A DNA stretch of 55,143 nucleotides. Origin: Mycolicibacterium hodleri. Its GTDB lineage: Bacteria > Actinomycetota > Actinomycetes > Mycobacteriales > Mycobacteriaceae. The stretch's first letter is position 1. Every line of letters starts with the position of its first letter. The notes beneath the pieces were generated by a model, which searched no databases, was not told the origin of the DNA, and saw only the letters and a list, made by a program, of their open reading frames with translations. The stretch is taken from assembly GCF_006439015.1 (NCBI RefSeq), contig NZ_RCZG01000013.1, forward strand, positions 150,635 to 205,777, written 5' to 3'. This document shows, piece by piece, positions 17,366 to 26,285 of the stretch. The translations under genes were made by a program, and so were the position numbers.

Positions 17366-17857
17366 ATGTCCGTGACCGACGAGTACCTGAAGAACAACGA
17401 GGCGTATGCCGCTGGGTTCAGCGGGCCGTTGCCGCTGCCGCCGAGCAAGCACGTCGCGGTGGTCGCCTGCATGGACGCCCGGCTGGATGTGTACCGGATG
17501 CTGGGACTGGCCGACGGCGAGGCCCACGTCATCCGCAACGCCGGTGGCGTGGTGACCGATGACGAGATCCGCTCGTTGGCGATCAGCCAGCGACTGCTCG
17601 GTACCCGGGAGATCATTCTCATCCACCACACCGACTGCGGCATGCTGACGTTCACCGACGACGGGTTCAAGCAGCAGATCCAGGACGAGACGGGGCTCAA
17701 GCCCGAGTGGGCCGCCGAGGCGTTCCAGGACGTGGACGAGGACGTCCGGCAGTCGTTGCGCCGCATCGAGGCCAGCCCGTTCGTCACCAAGCAGGTGTCG
17801 CTGCGCGGCTTCGTCTTCGACGTCGCGACGGGCAAGCTCAACGAGGTCACCCTCTAG
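17366..17857 (+). CDS. canA: Beta-carbonic anhydrase
   Basis: This 163-aa beta-class carbonic anhydrase interconverts CO2 and bicarbonate in the cytoplasm. Zinc ligands C35, H88 and C91 (CMDARLD and HHTDCGM) and the catalytic dyad D37/R39 are all present. Length and residue numbering match M. tuberculosis Rv1284 (CanA). A strong ribosome site AGGAGG lies at 17355-17360, 5 bases before ATG. In M. tuberculosis the gene sits between oppB and cysD; here it is separated from both by inserted blocks. Confidence 0.95.
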   Translation: MSVTDEYLKNNEAYAAGFSGPLPLPPSKHVAVVACMDARLDVYRMLGLADGEAHVIRNAGGVVTDDEIRSLAISQRLLGTREIILIHHTDCGMLTFTDDGFKQQIQDETGLKPEWAAEAFQDVDEDVRQSLRRIEASPFVTKQVSLRGFVFDVATGKLNEVTL

Positions 17858-17874
17858 CGACCGGGGCGCGTCTT

Positions 17875-17887
17875 CGTTCGCCGAACG
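17875..17887. promoter_or_regulatory. Short palindrome between canA and the GH15 gene
   Basis: CGTTCG-C-CGAACG is a perfect 13-bp palindrome 18 bases after the canA stop and about 50 bases before the GH15 start. It is a possible operator for the GH15 gene. No half-site copies were noticed elsewhere. Confidence 0.3.
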
Positions 17888-17938
17888 TATGCGCGCCGAA
17901 ACCCCGTGGTTTGCCTGTCGGCAGTCGATGATGTCGAC

Positions 17939-19888
17939 ATGGCCATGTCCAGTTCGACGTCCACATCCCACGCGTCGAGCAATCCCCGGAAGCCCTTTCC
18001 GCTAATCGCCGACTACGGATTCCTGTCCGATTGCGAGAACACCTGCCTGATCTCGTCGGCCGGTTCGGTCGAGTGGATGTGCGCACCGCGGCCTGACTCA
18101 CCGAGCCTGTTCGGTGCGATCCTGGATCGCGGCGCCGGACACTTTCGGATTAGTCCCTATGGGGTGACGGTGCCTGCCGCGCGCCGATATCTTCCTGGCA
18201 GCCTGATTCTCGAGACGACGTGGCAGACCCATACCGGCTGGATGATCGTCCGAGACACCCTCGTGATGACCCCGTGGCACGACATCGAGACGAGGTCGCG
18301 CACCCATCGCAGGACGCCAATGGATTGGGACGCCGAACACACCCTGCTGCGGACCGTGCGCTGTGTCAGTGGAACCGTTGAACTGGTCGTGGACTGCGAG
18401 CCTTCATTCGATTACAACCGCAACGTGGCGACATGGGAGTACTCCGCCGCAGGTTACGGCGAGGCGGTGGCGCGCGCGAAGCACGAACCAGATGCGCACC
18501 CAACCCTTCGCCTGACGACCAACCTGCGCATCGGTTTGGACGGTCGGCAGGCACGGGCGCGCACCCGGTTGAAGGAGGGTGACGACGTGTTCGTCGCGCT
18601 GAGCTTCTCGTCGAACTCTGCGCCGCAGACTTATGCCGAGGCCACCGACAAGATGTGGTCGACTAGCGAGTGCTGGCGGCAGTGGATCAACATCGGAGAC
18701 TTCCCCGACCATCCCTGGCGGTCATACCTGCAGCGCAGCGCACTGACCCTGAAAGGGCTCAGCTACGCACCGACCGGAGCCATCCTGGCTGCCAGTACCA
18801 CGTCACTTCCGGAAACGCCTCAGGGCGAACGGAACTGGGATTATCGCTACGCGTGGATCCGAGACTCCACGTTCGCCCTCTGGGGCCTCTACACCTTGGG
18901 GCTGGACCGCGAGGCCGATGACTTCTTCGCCTTCATCGCGGAAGTGTCCGGCGCCAACGACGGAGAGCCCCATCCGCTGCAGGTGATGTACGGCGTCGGA
19001 GGTGAACGTACGCTCGTCGAGGACGAACTTCCCCACCTGTCTGGCTACGACAATGCCCGGCCCGTGCGAATCGGTAACGGCGCCTTCGACCAGATGCAGC
19101 ACGACGTGTGGGGTTCGATGTTGGACTCGGTGTATCTCCACTCGCGGTCGCGTGAGCAGATCCCCGAGAACCTGTGGCCGGTTCTGAAGGCTCAGGTCGA
19201 AGAGGCCATCGCCCACTGGCGCGAGCCTGATCGTGGCATCTGGGAGGTCCGCGGCGAGCCGCAGCACTTCACGTCGAGCAAGGTCATGTGCTGGGTTGCC
19301 CTCGATCGCGGCGCAAAGCTCGCCGAATTGCATGGCTGGGAGAGCCACATCGAGCCGTGGCGGCGGATCGCCGACGAGATCAAGGCGGACATCCTCGCCA
19401 ACGGCGTCGACTCGCGCGGAGTGCTGACTCAGCGCTACGGCGACGACGCCTTGGACGCGTCGCTGCTGCTGGCGGTGCTCACCCGGTTCCTGCCTCCCGA
19501 CGACCCACGGCTGCGCGCGACGGTACTGGCCATCGCCGACGAACTCACCGAGAACGGGCTGGTGCTGCGCTACCGCACCCATGAGACCGACGACGGATTA
19601 TCCGGCGAGGAAGGCACTTTCACCATCTGCTCGTTCTGGTTGGTGTCGGCACTGGTCGAGATCGGCGAGATCAGCAGGGCCAAGCACCTGTGCGAGCGGC
19701 TGCTGTCCTTCGCGAGCCCGCTGCATCTCTACGCAGAGGAGATCGACCCCCGGACCGGGCGGCACCTTGGCAACTTCCCGCAGGCGTTCACCCACCTGGC
19801 GCTCATCAACGCCGTGGTGCACGTGATCCGAGCCGAAGAGGACGACGACGGGTCGGGAGCGTTTCAGCCTGCCAACGCACCGATGTAG
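17939..19888 (+). CDS. Glycoside hydrolase family 15 (trehalase-like)
   Basis: This is a protein of about 649 aa in the GH15 family, most like the mycobacterial trehalase Rv2402. An N-terminal beta-sandwich (IADYGFLSDCENTCLISSAGSVEWMC; shown in part) is followed by an (alpha/alpha)6 barrel with NWDYRYAWIRDSTFALWGLY. The probable general acid is in GIWEVRGEPQHF, and a second Glu is in YAEEIDPRTGRHLGNFPQAF. In mycobacteria such enzymes hydrolyse trehalose to glucose; a glucoamylase-like activity is the alternative. Starts at 17939 or 17945 both precede the conserved region. The gene is convergent with the FUSC gene, with only 7 bp between them. Confidence 0.85.
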   Translation: MAMSSSTSTSHASSNPRKPFPLIADYGFLSDCENTCLISSAGSVEWMCAPRPDSPSLFGAILDRGAGHFRISPYGVTVPAARRYLPGSLILETTWQTHTGWMIVRDTLVMTPWHDIETRSRTHRRTPMDWDAEHTLLRTVRCVSGTVELVVDCEPSFDYNRNVATWEYSAAGYGEAVARAKHEPDAHPTLRLTTNLRIGLDGRQARARTRLKEGDDVFVALSFSSNSAPQTYAEATDKMWSTSECWRQWINIGDFPDHPWRSYLQRSALTLKGLSYAPTGAILAASTTSLPETPQGERNWDYRYAWIRDSTFALWGLYTLGLDREADDFFAFIAEVSGANDGEPHPLQVMYGVGGERTLVEDELPHLSGYDNARPVRIGNGAFDQMQHDVWGSMLDSVYLHSRSREQIPENLWPVLKAQVEEAIAHWREPDRGIWEVRGEPQHFTSSKVMCWVALDRGAKLAELHGWESHIEPWRRIADEIKADILANGVDSRGVLTQRYGDDALDASLLLAVLTRFLPPDDPRLRATVLAIADELTENGLVLRYRTHETDDGLSGEEGTFTICSFWLVSALVEIGEISRAKHLCERLLSFASPLHLYAEEIDPRTGRHLGNFPQAFTHLALINAVVHVIRAEEDDDGSGAFQPANAPM

Positions 19889-19895
19889 ACGTTCG

Positions 19896-22034
19896 TCAGC
19901 GTGTGGCATCCGGGAGGGCTGCATGACTGCAGAGCACCTGGGCCAGTTGGGTCAGCGTCGCGTGTAGGTTCTCGACACGCCGAAGCGCGTCCGACACCTC
20001 GAGACCGGCAGCGTCCGCGGCGTCGACCGCCGTCTCGTCGCGGTCCGTGGACCGACCGGCTTCGCCTCTTGCCGATGATTCGGCGCGCTCGGTGGCCTCC
20101 CGGAGCCGCCGAATGCCTCGTGCAACCTGGTCATCGGACCATCCGTGCAACAGCCGCGCGGAGTCCGACAGCAGCGGGGTCAAGCGCTGGTAGGCCTCGT
20201 GGACCGCGTCGACCCGAACCGTGACGTCGTTGGTGGCGGTCTCAGCTTGGGCGAAGAGGTTGGTCTCGCTCGCCGCCGACGTAACCATTGCGGCGAATGC
20301 CACATGCGCGGAGTCCAATCCGGCTTCGGCCACCGCAACCTCGTGTTCGTGGCCCGGCAGGTGCGAGGCGAGCGCGGCGTCCAGCGCGGTGAGGTAGCTC
20401 AGAATGGCGGGTCTCACCTCGCGTGCCGACCGAATGGGAACGACGGTCAGCGCTACGAGGCCGGCGATGCACCCGCCGATCAGCGCCGCGACCGTCTTGT
20501 CCCAGATCAGGTCGAGATAGCGCCCCTCGGTCGCGAACAATGGCACGAAGGCGATGCTCATCCAGAACACCATGGCCGGGTAGGACACCGGCGCGCTGAC
20601 GATGGTGAAGAACACCCCTACCGCGACGACGGCGATGGTCCATCCGAGGGTGTCGGGGACGGTCGCCGCGAGCAACACCCCGCCGACTGCGCCGAGGATC
20701 GTCGCGGGGATCCTGACGAGTGCACGGCGCGTGGACAGCCCGGCGGATCCGGCGATGATCACGAACGCGGTCCACGCGACCACCAGGCTTTGTTCATTGC
20801 CGATCACCCTGGCGAGCACACCCGCGGTCAGGGCCGCGACGACCGCCTGGATCGCAAGTGCCATGCTCGGCGACAACGACTTTCGGTCAGATTGGCTAGC
20901 CGGTTCACCGGCAGCCACCGGGCTGACTGATTCAGGAATCGTTGCGGTCAATGTTCTTGCCCGGGTGATGGATTGGGCGACCACTTCGCCACCACCGAGC
21001 AGTGTGAGTGCAGCCAACAGCGTGGTCGGTTCGAATGGCGCCGCCTCGGTGGTCGTGGCCTGGGTCAGCGCGTCGTGGACGTGGACGCGCAGTACCTGGG
21101 TCCTGCGAGCGGCGATCGCCCTGGACTCTTCGTCGCGATCATCGCGAACGGCCACCGCGAGCCCGTGCAGCGTGCTCGTCATGGACCAGCCCAGCTCATC
21201 GGGCAGCGAACGAACCCAGCCGGGCTGATCGACCTGCTCGGCCATGTCCTCCAATCCCTTCTGAACCGAGTGCAGAGCCACCCGCAGGTGGTCGGCCTCG
21301 GCGTGGCCGAAGCCGGCCACAACGGCGCCCGGGCTCTGCCGCTCGATGGCAGCGCGGCACGCCCGCACTCTGTCGAGGTCCGCCCGCAGGGTCTTGCGTG
21401 CCCGATCGGACGGCGCACCGTCGCGGACGGTATTGAGCACGTCCACGACGCCGGTGACGGCGGCCGACGTGCGTAGGGCGAACGCTTGCACCGACCGCTG
21501 GAGCGAGTGAAGCGGCTCCTCGGGCAGGATCACGCTCTCCCAGATGGCGAGCCAGCCGAACCCGATGGCCGCTGCGAGCGCGAACCATCCGATTCGACCC
21601 ACCGTGATGTGGCCGCCCCCGGTGATGTACACCGTGATCGCGCCCATCAGCGCCAGGCCTGCCAAGCGCGTGCTCCACGGGCGTAGCGCGTACGACGAAA
21701 ACATCAGAATGACGAGAGCTACCGCCGCGAGCCACGCCGCGACAAGGGTGAGCTGCACCGTGGCGAAGACTGCGGCGGCGCAAACGACAGCCGCCCAACC
21801 CAGCGTGCGGACGCGGTCCCTTGGGCGCGGATCGGGCGCCAGTAGAGCCCCCTCGAAGGCTGCGCCCGCGGCGAACAAGGTGATGCGCGCCGGGTCTGCG
21901 ACGTCAAAGGCCGCCGTGATCGTCAGCATCGTGGCCCAGGCGAGCACAGTCGCGCCCACCGCGCGCACCCCGCGGCGCGCGCGGACCAAGCCAGGGTCGA
22001 AGACCGTCAGGCGGGCCGTTGCGGAGGCGAACAC
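19896..22034 (-). CDS. FUSC-family membrane protein (aromatic/organic acid exporter type), copy 1
   Basis: This protein of about 712 aa has the FUSC (fusaric acid resistance, YccS/AaeB-like) layout: an N-terminal membrane domain of about six helices, a long cytoplasmic helical middle and a second membrane domain. The second membrane domain contains YPAMVFWMSIAFVPLFATEGRYL. The frame is open to 22307, but similarity to the paralogue at 26966 begins at VFASATARLTVFDPGLVR, so GTG 22034 is taken as the start, with a GGAG (complement of 22047-22050) upstream. It should be a proton-driven exporter or a channel-like envelope protein; the substrate is unknown. It is divergent from the P450 operon. 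Confidence 0.78.
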   Translation of the reverse strand: MFASATARLTVFDPGLVRARRGVRAVGATVLAWATMLTITAAFDVADPARITLFAAGAAFEGALLAPDPRPRDRVRTLGWAAVVCAAAVFATVQLTLVAAWLAAVALVILMFSSYALRPWSTRLAGLALMGAITVYITGGGHITVGRIGWFALAAAIGFGWLAIWESVILPEEPLHSLQRSVQAFALRTSAAVTGVVDVLNTVRDGAPSDRARKTLRADLDRVRACRAAIERQSPGAVVAGFGHAEADHLRVALHSVQKGLEDMAEQVDQPGWVRSLPDELGWSMTSTLHGLAVAVRDDRDEESRAIAARRTQVLRVHVHDALTQATTTEAAPFEPTTLLAALTLLGGGEVVAQSITRARTLTATIPESVSPVAAGEPASQSDRKSLSPSMALAIQAVVAALTAGVLARVIGNEQSLVVAWTAFVIIAGSAGLSTRRALVRIPATILGAVGGVLLAATVPDTLGWTIAVVAVGVFFTIVSAPVSYPAMVFWMSIAFVPLFATEGRYLDLIWDKTVAALIGGCIAGLVALTVVPIRSAREVRPAILSYLTALDAALASHLPGHEHEVAVAEAGLDSAHVAFAAMVTSAASETNLFAQAETATNDVTVRVDAVHEAYQRLTPLLSDSARLLHGWSDDQVARGIRRLREATERAESSARGEAGRSTDRDETAVDAADAAGLEVSDALRRVENLHATLTQLAQVLCSHAALPDATR

Positions 22035-22093
22035 GGAAATGGCGGTCTCCTGACTCGTGAATCGCGGCCAACGTATCCGAAGCCCAGCCCGCG

Positions 22094-22108
22094 GGCTGAA
22101 ATTCAGCC
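22094..22108. promoter_or_regulatory. Perfect palindrome in the FUSC / ferredoxin divergent region
   Basis: GGCTGAA-A-TTCAGCC is a 15-bp palindrome with 7-bp arms, inside the 265-bp region between the divergent FUSC (start 22034) and ferredoxin (start 22300) genes. It is a candidate operator for coordinated control of both. The rest of 22035-22299 shows no other clear element. Confidence 0.45.
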
Positions 22109-22299
22109 GAATGACACCTGCGTGTTGCCGAGTCGCGGAACCTCGGCATGACCAAGATCGCCATTTGCAGGCTTCGGCCGTCGACTCTGTCGAAAGACGC
22201 AGTCGCAAGCGAGAGTTGCCGGTAGCGTCGGCGCCATTACTCCGGTGAGGAGTTGCGCTGACTGCCCTCGGCGCACGGTGGAGAAGGAGCCGATCAACC

Positions 22300-22515
22300 A
22301 TGCGCATCGTGGTCGACCTGAATCGTTGTCTGGGATACGCGCAGTGCGTCCCGCTGGCGCCGGAAGTCTTGCAGCTAAACGGCGAGGAAGCCCTCGCCTA
22401 CGACCCGAATCCCGATGACTCGCAACGCCAGCAGGTGGCGAGGGCCGTCGCATCATGTCCCGTCCAGGCGATCATCGCCGAGATGGATCCGCCGTCTGAC
22501 AGGACGACCACATGA
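22300..22515 (+). CDS. P450-type [3Fe-4S] ferredoxin
   Basis: This 71-aa ferredoxin has the cluster ligands in C-x5-C (CLGYAQC, residues about 10-16) and a distal CP (ASCPVQAI). This is the three-Cys pattern of [3Fe-4S] ferredoxins that feed bacterial P450s. The ribosome site GGAG lies just upstream. The stop overlaps the reductase start by four bases (ATGA, 22512-22515). It should carry electrons from the reductase to the P450 at 23928. Confidence 0.9.
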   Translation: MRIVVDLNRCLGYAQCVPLAPEVLQLNGEEALAYDPNPDDSQRQQVARAVASCPVQAIIAEMDPPSDRTTT

Positions 22516-23915
22516 GTGCGCATCCGCTGATCGACGAACTCGTCAGCACCTTCAAGGCGCAGGGTCGGATCGTCATCGTCGGTGCGTCACTGGCGGGTCT
22601 GCGCGCCGCGGAGGCACTGCGGGACGAGGGCTTCACGGGATCGCTGACCATCATCGGCGATGAGGTGCACGAGCCGTACGACCGGCCCCCGCTGTCGAAG
22701 CAGGTACTCAAGGGGTGGGTGCCCGCGGGCAACACCAAGCTGCCGCGACTGCGCGCGGTCGACGCCGACTGGCGGCTGGGTGTGGCGGCAACCGGTCTGG
22801 ACCGTGACAACCGAGAGGTGTTGCTGGCCAACGGCGACAAGGTGCCGTATGACCGGCTTCTGATCGCCACCGGCGTGCGATCTCGCGCATGGTTCAACCC
22901 CGAAGAAGCAAAGCTCAAGGGGCTTTACACGTTGCGCACCAGCGATGACGCCGCCGAAATACAGGCGGCATTCAAGGCCAAGCCGAAACGGGTGCTGATC
23001 GTCGGCGCCGGCTTCATCGGCTCCGAAATGGCCTCGGTCTGCCGGGATCTCGGGCTGAACGTGACGGTCGCGGAACGCTCCAGCGCACCGCTGGTCGGGC
23101 CGCTCGGCGGGGTCATCGGCGACATCGCCGCCAAGATGCAGCGCGACGCCGGCGTCGACCTGCGCACCGGAGTTGCCGTCGAGGCGCTCGAAGGCGATGC
23201 CGACGGACACGTTCGGCGCGCCAAGCTCTCGGACGGCACCACGCTCGACGTCGACGTGGTGGTGGCATCGCTCGGGTCCGTGCGCAACATCGAATGGCTC
23301 GAGGGCGCTGAACTCGCCAGCGGGTTCTGGGGGGTGGCCTGCGACGCAGGGTGCCGGGCCTTCGACATCAACGGTGTCGTGACCGACAACATCTTCGTCG
23401 CCGGCGACATCGCGCGGGCCCCGCACGTGCTCTACGAGTACCAGTTCATGGCGATCGAGCACGTGGACGCGGCGGTGCTGGGCGCCCAGACGGCCGCACA
23501 CAACATGGTCAATCTCGAGAAGGGCCGCCGCCCGCACCTGCCGCTGCCGCAGTTCTGGTCCGGTCAGTTCGGCGTGAACATCAAGGGCGTCGGAGTGTGC
23601 TCCTTCGGCGACGAGATCGTGTTCACCCAGGGCTCGGTCGAGGATCTCCGGTTCGCCGCCGCCTTCGGCAAGAACGGCCGCATCGTCGGTGCCATCACCT
23701 TCAACCACGGCAAGTGGCTGGAGTACTACGGCAGGCTCATCGAGCAGTCTGCGCCCTTCCCGCCACCGCCGGCGGGCTACGACGTGCCCACGAACTCGGA
23801 ACCCATGGACGCCCGTTTCGGTGATCCGCGCGCGCCGACCGGAATTCCCGACGTCGTGCTGACCGGCCACGACCCGACCTCCCGCGGCGCCGAGTTCCGC
23901 GCCAAGAGCCGCTAA
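22512..23915 (+). CDS. Ferredoxin reductase, FAD/NAD(P)-dependent
   Basis: This is a 467-aa flavoprotein of the oxygenase-coupled ferredoxin reductase type. The FAD-binding Rossmann motif is IVIVGASLAGLRAAEAL (G-x-S-x-x-G variant), with HEPYDRPPLSK at the usual place. The NAD-binding motif is VLIVGAGFIGSEMASVC and the second FAD motif is NIFVAGDIAR. A reductase C-terminal domain follows, plus a Pro-rich tail of about 50 residues that is longer than usual. It overlaps the ferredoxin gene by ATGA, and the P450 start follows 12 bp after the stop. It takes electrons from NAD(P)H to the ferredoxin. Confidence 0.9.
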   Translation: MSAHPLIDELVSTFKAQGRIVIVGASLAGLRAAEALRDEGFTGSLTIIGDEVHEPYDRPPLSKQVLKGWVPAGNTKLPRLRAVDADWRLGVAATGLDRDNREVLLANGDKVPYDRLLIATGVRSRAWFNPEEAKLKGLYTLRTSDDAAEIQAAFKAKPKRVLIVGAGFIGSEMASVCRDLGLNVTVAERSSAPLVGPLGGVIGDIAAKMQRDAGVDLRTGVAVEALEGDADGHVRRAKLSDGTTLDVDVVVASLGSVRNIEWLEGAELASGFWGVACDAGCRAFDINGVVTDNIFVAGDIARAPHVLYEYQFMAIEHVDAAVLGAQTAAHNMVNLEKGRRPHLPLPQFWSGQFGVNIKGVGVCSFGDEIVFTQGSVEDLRFAAAFGKNGRIVGAITFNHGKWLEYYGRLIEQSAPFPPPPAGYDVPTNSEPMDARFGDPRAPTGIPDVVLTGHDPTSRGAEFRAKSR

Positions 23916-23927
23916 AAGGAAGCCGCC

Positions 23928-25217
23928 ATGACTGCTATGGAGACCACCGCGTCAGCCGCCTGGACCGAGGCGATGAAGTACGAGAACCGTCACGACCCGT
24001 ACAAGTTCTTCGACCAACTACGCGAAACGCCCGTCGTGCAGGTCGCCGACAAAACCTACGTCGTCACCGGCTACCGCGAGCTACTGCAACTCGCGCACGA
24101 TCCCCACGTCAGCTCCGACATCTCGAAGAGTCCCATCTCGGCCCAGCCCGCAGCCCATGCGCAGCCCGACGTCGGCGCCGAGCACATGCAGGCGTACGGC
24201 CGGGAAGCCAGCCTGATCGTGTCCGACCCGGCCAAGCACGACAAGCAGCGCCGGCAGGTGATGCGGCACTTCGCACCGCCGCACTCGCCGAACGTCATCC
24301 CCAACATGGCGGCTGACATCCAGACCCTGTGCAACGACTCGTTGAACGGCATCAAGAGCAAGGGCGGCAACACCTTCGACGTGGTCGACGACTACGCCTA
24401 TCCGGTCCCGGTCGCGGTCATCTGTCAGATCCTCGGCGTTCCACTCAAGGACGAACCCACCTTCCACGGGTGGATCTTCGACTTCATGGCGGGCGCAGAC
24501 ATGGGCCCTGACGCCGCGACTGAAGAAGGTCAGGCCCGCAAGCAGAAGGGCAAGGAGAGTACCGCGGCGCTGACCGCTTACATGGCCGATCTGATCCAGG
24601 GCTTCCTGTCCGAACCCAAGGACAATGTGCTGTCGAAGATGGTCAATGACCACGACGGACCCGATGGGCCGATGACGCCCAAGGAGGCCGCGGCCAACGC
24701 CATGCTGCTGTTGATCGCGGGCCACGATTCGACCGTCAATACCATCGCGCATTGCGTGCTGACGCTGCTGCGCAATCCCGAGTCGATCGAATTGCTGCAC
24801 GAGAAGCCGGAACTGATCCCGAAGGCGATCGAAGAGGTCCTGCGGCTTCAGTCTGCGGTCCAGTTCTTCCCCAGCCGAAGTGTCACCGCTGACGTCCAAG
24901 TCGGTGGGACCATCATCCCGGCGGGGTCGGCGGTGCATCTGCTCTACGGCGCGGCCAATCGCGACCCGAAGCGATTCCCGGATCCGGAGAAGTTCGACAT
25001 CCAGCGCAAGGACAACCAGCACGTGGGCTGGGGTCGCGGAGTGCACAGCTGCGTCGGGGGACCGCTCGCGCGGCTCGAGGTCAACATCGCGTTGGAGACG
25101 TTCCTTCGGCGGGTCGAGAACCCACGGCTGGTCGTCGACCCGCCGCCCTACCGGGTCAACCAGGTGTTCCGCGGCCCGCTGCACCTAGAGGTTGAGTTCG
25201 ACCGGATAGCCGACTGA
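23928..25217 (+). CDS. Cytochrome P450 (class I)
   Basis: This is a 429-aa soluble P450. The I-helix oxygen-activation motif is AGHDST (A264 onward) and the K-helix has the form E-x-x-R (EEVLR). The heme-binding loop is GWGRGVHSCVGG with Cys375. The usual F-G-x-G-x-H-x-C-x-G begins here with Trp instead of Phe, a notable variant next to the heme thiolate. The start is ATG 23928 after a clear AAAGGAAG ribosome site. Ferredoxin and reductase are directly upstream and an alcohol dehydrogenase starts 1 bp after the stop, so the operon could hydroxylate a substrate and oxidise the alcohol. The CYP family and substrate could not be assigned. Confidence 0.93.
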   Translation: MTAMETTASAAWTEAMKYENRHDPYKFFDQLRETPVVQVADKTYVVTGYRELLQLAHDPHVSSDISKSPISAQPAAHAQPDVGAEHMQAYGREASLIVSDPAKHDKQRRQVMRHFAPPHSPNVIPNMAADIQTLCNDSLNGIKSKGGNTFDVVDDYAYPVPVAVICQILGVPLKDEPTFHGWIFDFMAGADMGPDAATEEGQARKQKGKESTAALTAYMADLIQGFLSEPKDNVLSKMVNDHDGPDGPMTPKEAAANAMLLLIAGHDSTVNTIAHCVLTLLRNPESIELLHEKPELIPKAIEEVLRLQSAVQFFPSRSVTADVQVGGTIIPAGSAVHLLYGAANRDPKRFPDPEKFDIQRKDNQHVGWGRGVHSCVGGPLARLEVNIALETFLRRVENPRLVVDPPPYRVNQVFRGPLHLEVEFDRIAD

Positions 25218-25218
25218 G

Positions 25219-26259
25219 ATGAAGGCCTTCCAGTTCGTGGAATGGCAGCAACCGGGCCAACTTCGGGACGTGCCGGTGCCGGAGCCGGGGCCGGGGGAGG
25301 TGCTGGTGAAGGTCGGCGGCGCAGGTGCCTGCCACTCGGATCTTCACCTGTTGGAGGCTCCCGCCGGGTCACGGTCATTCTCGCTCCCGTTCACCCTCGG
25401 CCACGAGAACGCCGGCTGGGTCGAGAAGATGGGTCCTGGCGCAACGGGTTTCGCGCCCGGGGATCCGGTGATCGTCTACGGCCCGTGGGGCTGTGGGCTG
25501 TGCATGAACTGTCGCAAGGGCATGGAGAACTACTGCGAGACGCCGGGCAAGCCCAGCCCTGGTGGACTCGGGGGTACCGACGGAGGCATGGCGGAGTATC
25601 TCCTCGTCCCGGCGACTCGCTACCTGATCCCCCTTGGCGACCTGGACCCGCGGGAAGCCGCTCCGCTCAGCGACGCCGGATTGACCAGCTATCACGCCGT
25701 GAAGCGGTCGGTGCATCTACTCGGGCCCGGGTCGACCGCCGTCGTCATCGGCGCAGGTGGACTCGGGCAGATGGCCATCCAGGTGCTCAACGCCCTCAGT
25801 GGCGCGACAACCGTTGTTGCGGTGGATACCTCGGAAGACAAGTTGAAGATCGCCAAGACCATGGGTGCCGACGAGGTGCTCATCTCCGGCGACGACGCCG
25901 TCACGCGCATCAAGGACATCACCAAGGGGCAGGGAGCGGAACTCGTGCTCGACCTCGTGGGCGTCAACCCCACCCTGACCATGGCCGCGCAGGTGGCGCG
26001 GGTCCTCGGACACCTCACCATCGTCGGAGTCGGCAACGCATCCTTGCCCGTCAACTTCTCCAGCCCACCGCACGAATGTGCTGTCGCCTCACCCTTCTGG
26101 GGCACCATTCCCGAACTGATCGAGGTCATCAGCCTCGCCCAGACCGGCAAGATCAGGATGCTCGTCGAACACTTCGCTCTCGATGACGCCGCCCACGCCT
26201 ATCACCTGTTGCACGACGGCAAGATTCAGGGCCGCGCCGTGATCACGCCGAACGACTAA
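25219..26259 (+). CDS. Zinc-dependent alcohol dehydrogenase
   Basis: This is a 346-aa medium-chain dehydrogenase. Catalytic zinc ligands are the Cys in GACHSDLH and the His/Glu of GHENAG. The structural zinc site is C-x2-C-x2-C-x7-C in CGLCMNCRKGMENYC. The coenzyme fold has IGAGGLGQMA and then VAVDTSEDKL, where the Asp suggests NAD rather than NADP. It resembles the broad-range alcohol dehydrogenases of rhodococci. The start is 1 bp after the P450 stop, so it is very probably co-translated and may oxidise the alcohol that the P450 makes. Confidence 0.9.
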   Translation: MKAFQFVEWQQPGQLRDVPVPEPGPGEVLVKVGGAGACHSDLHLLEAPAGSRSFSLPFTLGHENAGWVEKMGPGATGFAPGDPVIVYGPWGCGLCMNCRKGMENYCETPGKPSPGGLGGTDGGMAEYLLVPATRYLIPLGDLDPREAAPLSDAGLTSYHAVKRSVHLLGPGSTAVVIGAGGLGQMAIQVLNALSGATTVVAVDTSEDKLKIAKTMGADEVLISGDDAVTRIKDITKGQGAELVLDLVGVNPTLTMAAQVARVLGHLTIVGVGNASLPVNFSSPPHECAVASPFWGTIPELIEVISLAQTGKIRMLVEHFALDDAAHAYHLLHDGKIQGRAVITPND

Positions 26260-26285
26260 CCGCCAGTGGTGACTAGGCATCGCAG

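Noticed and set aside
22035..22307. 91-residue N-terminal extension of the first FUSC protein
   Set aside because: The extension is Arg/Ser-rich with no similarity to the paralogue, and would cover the divergent promoter region and the palindrome.
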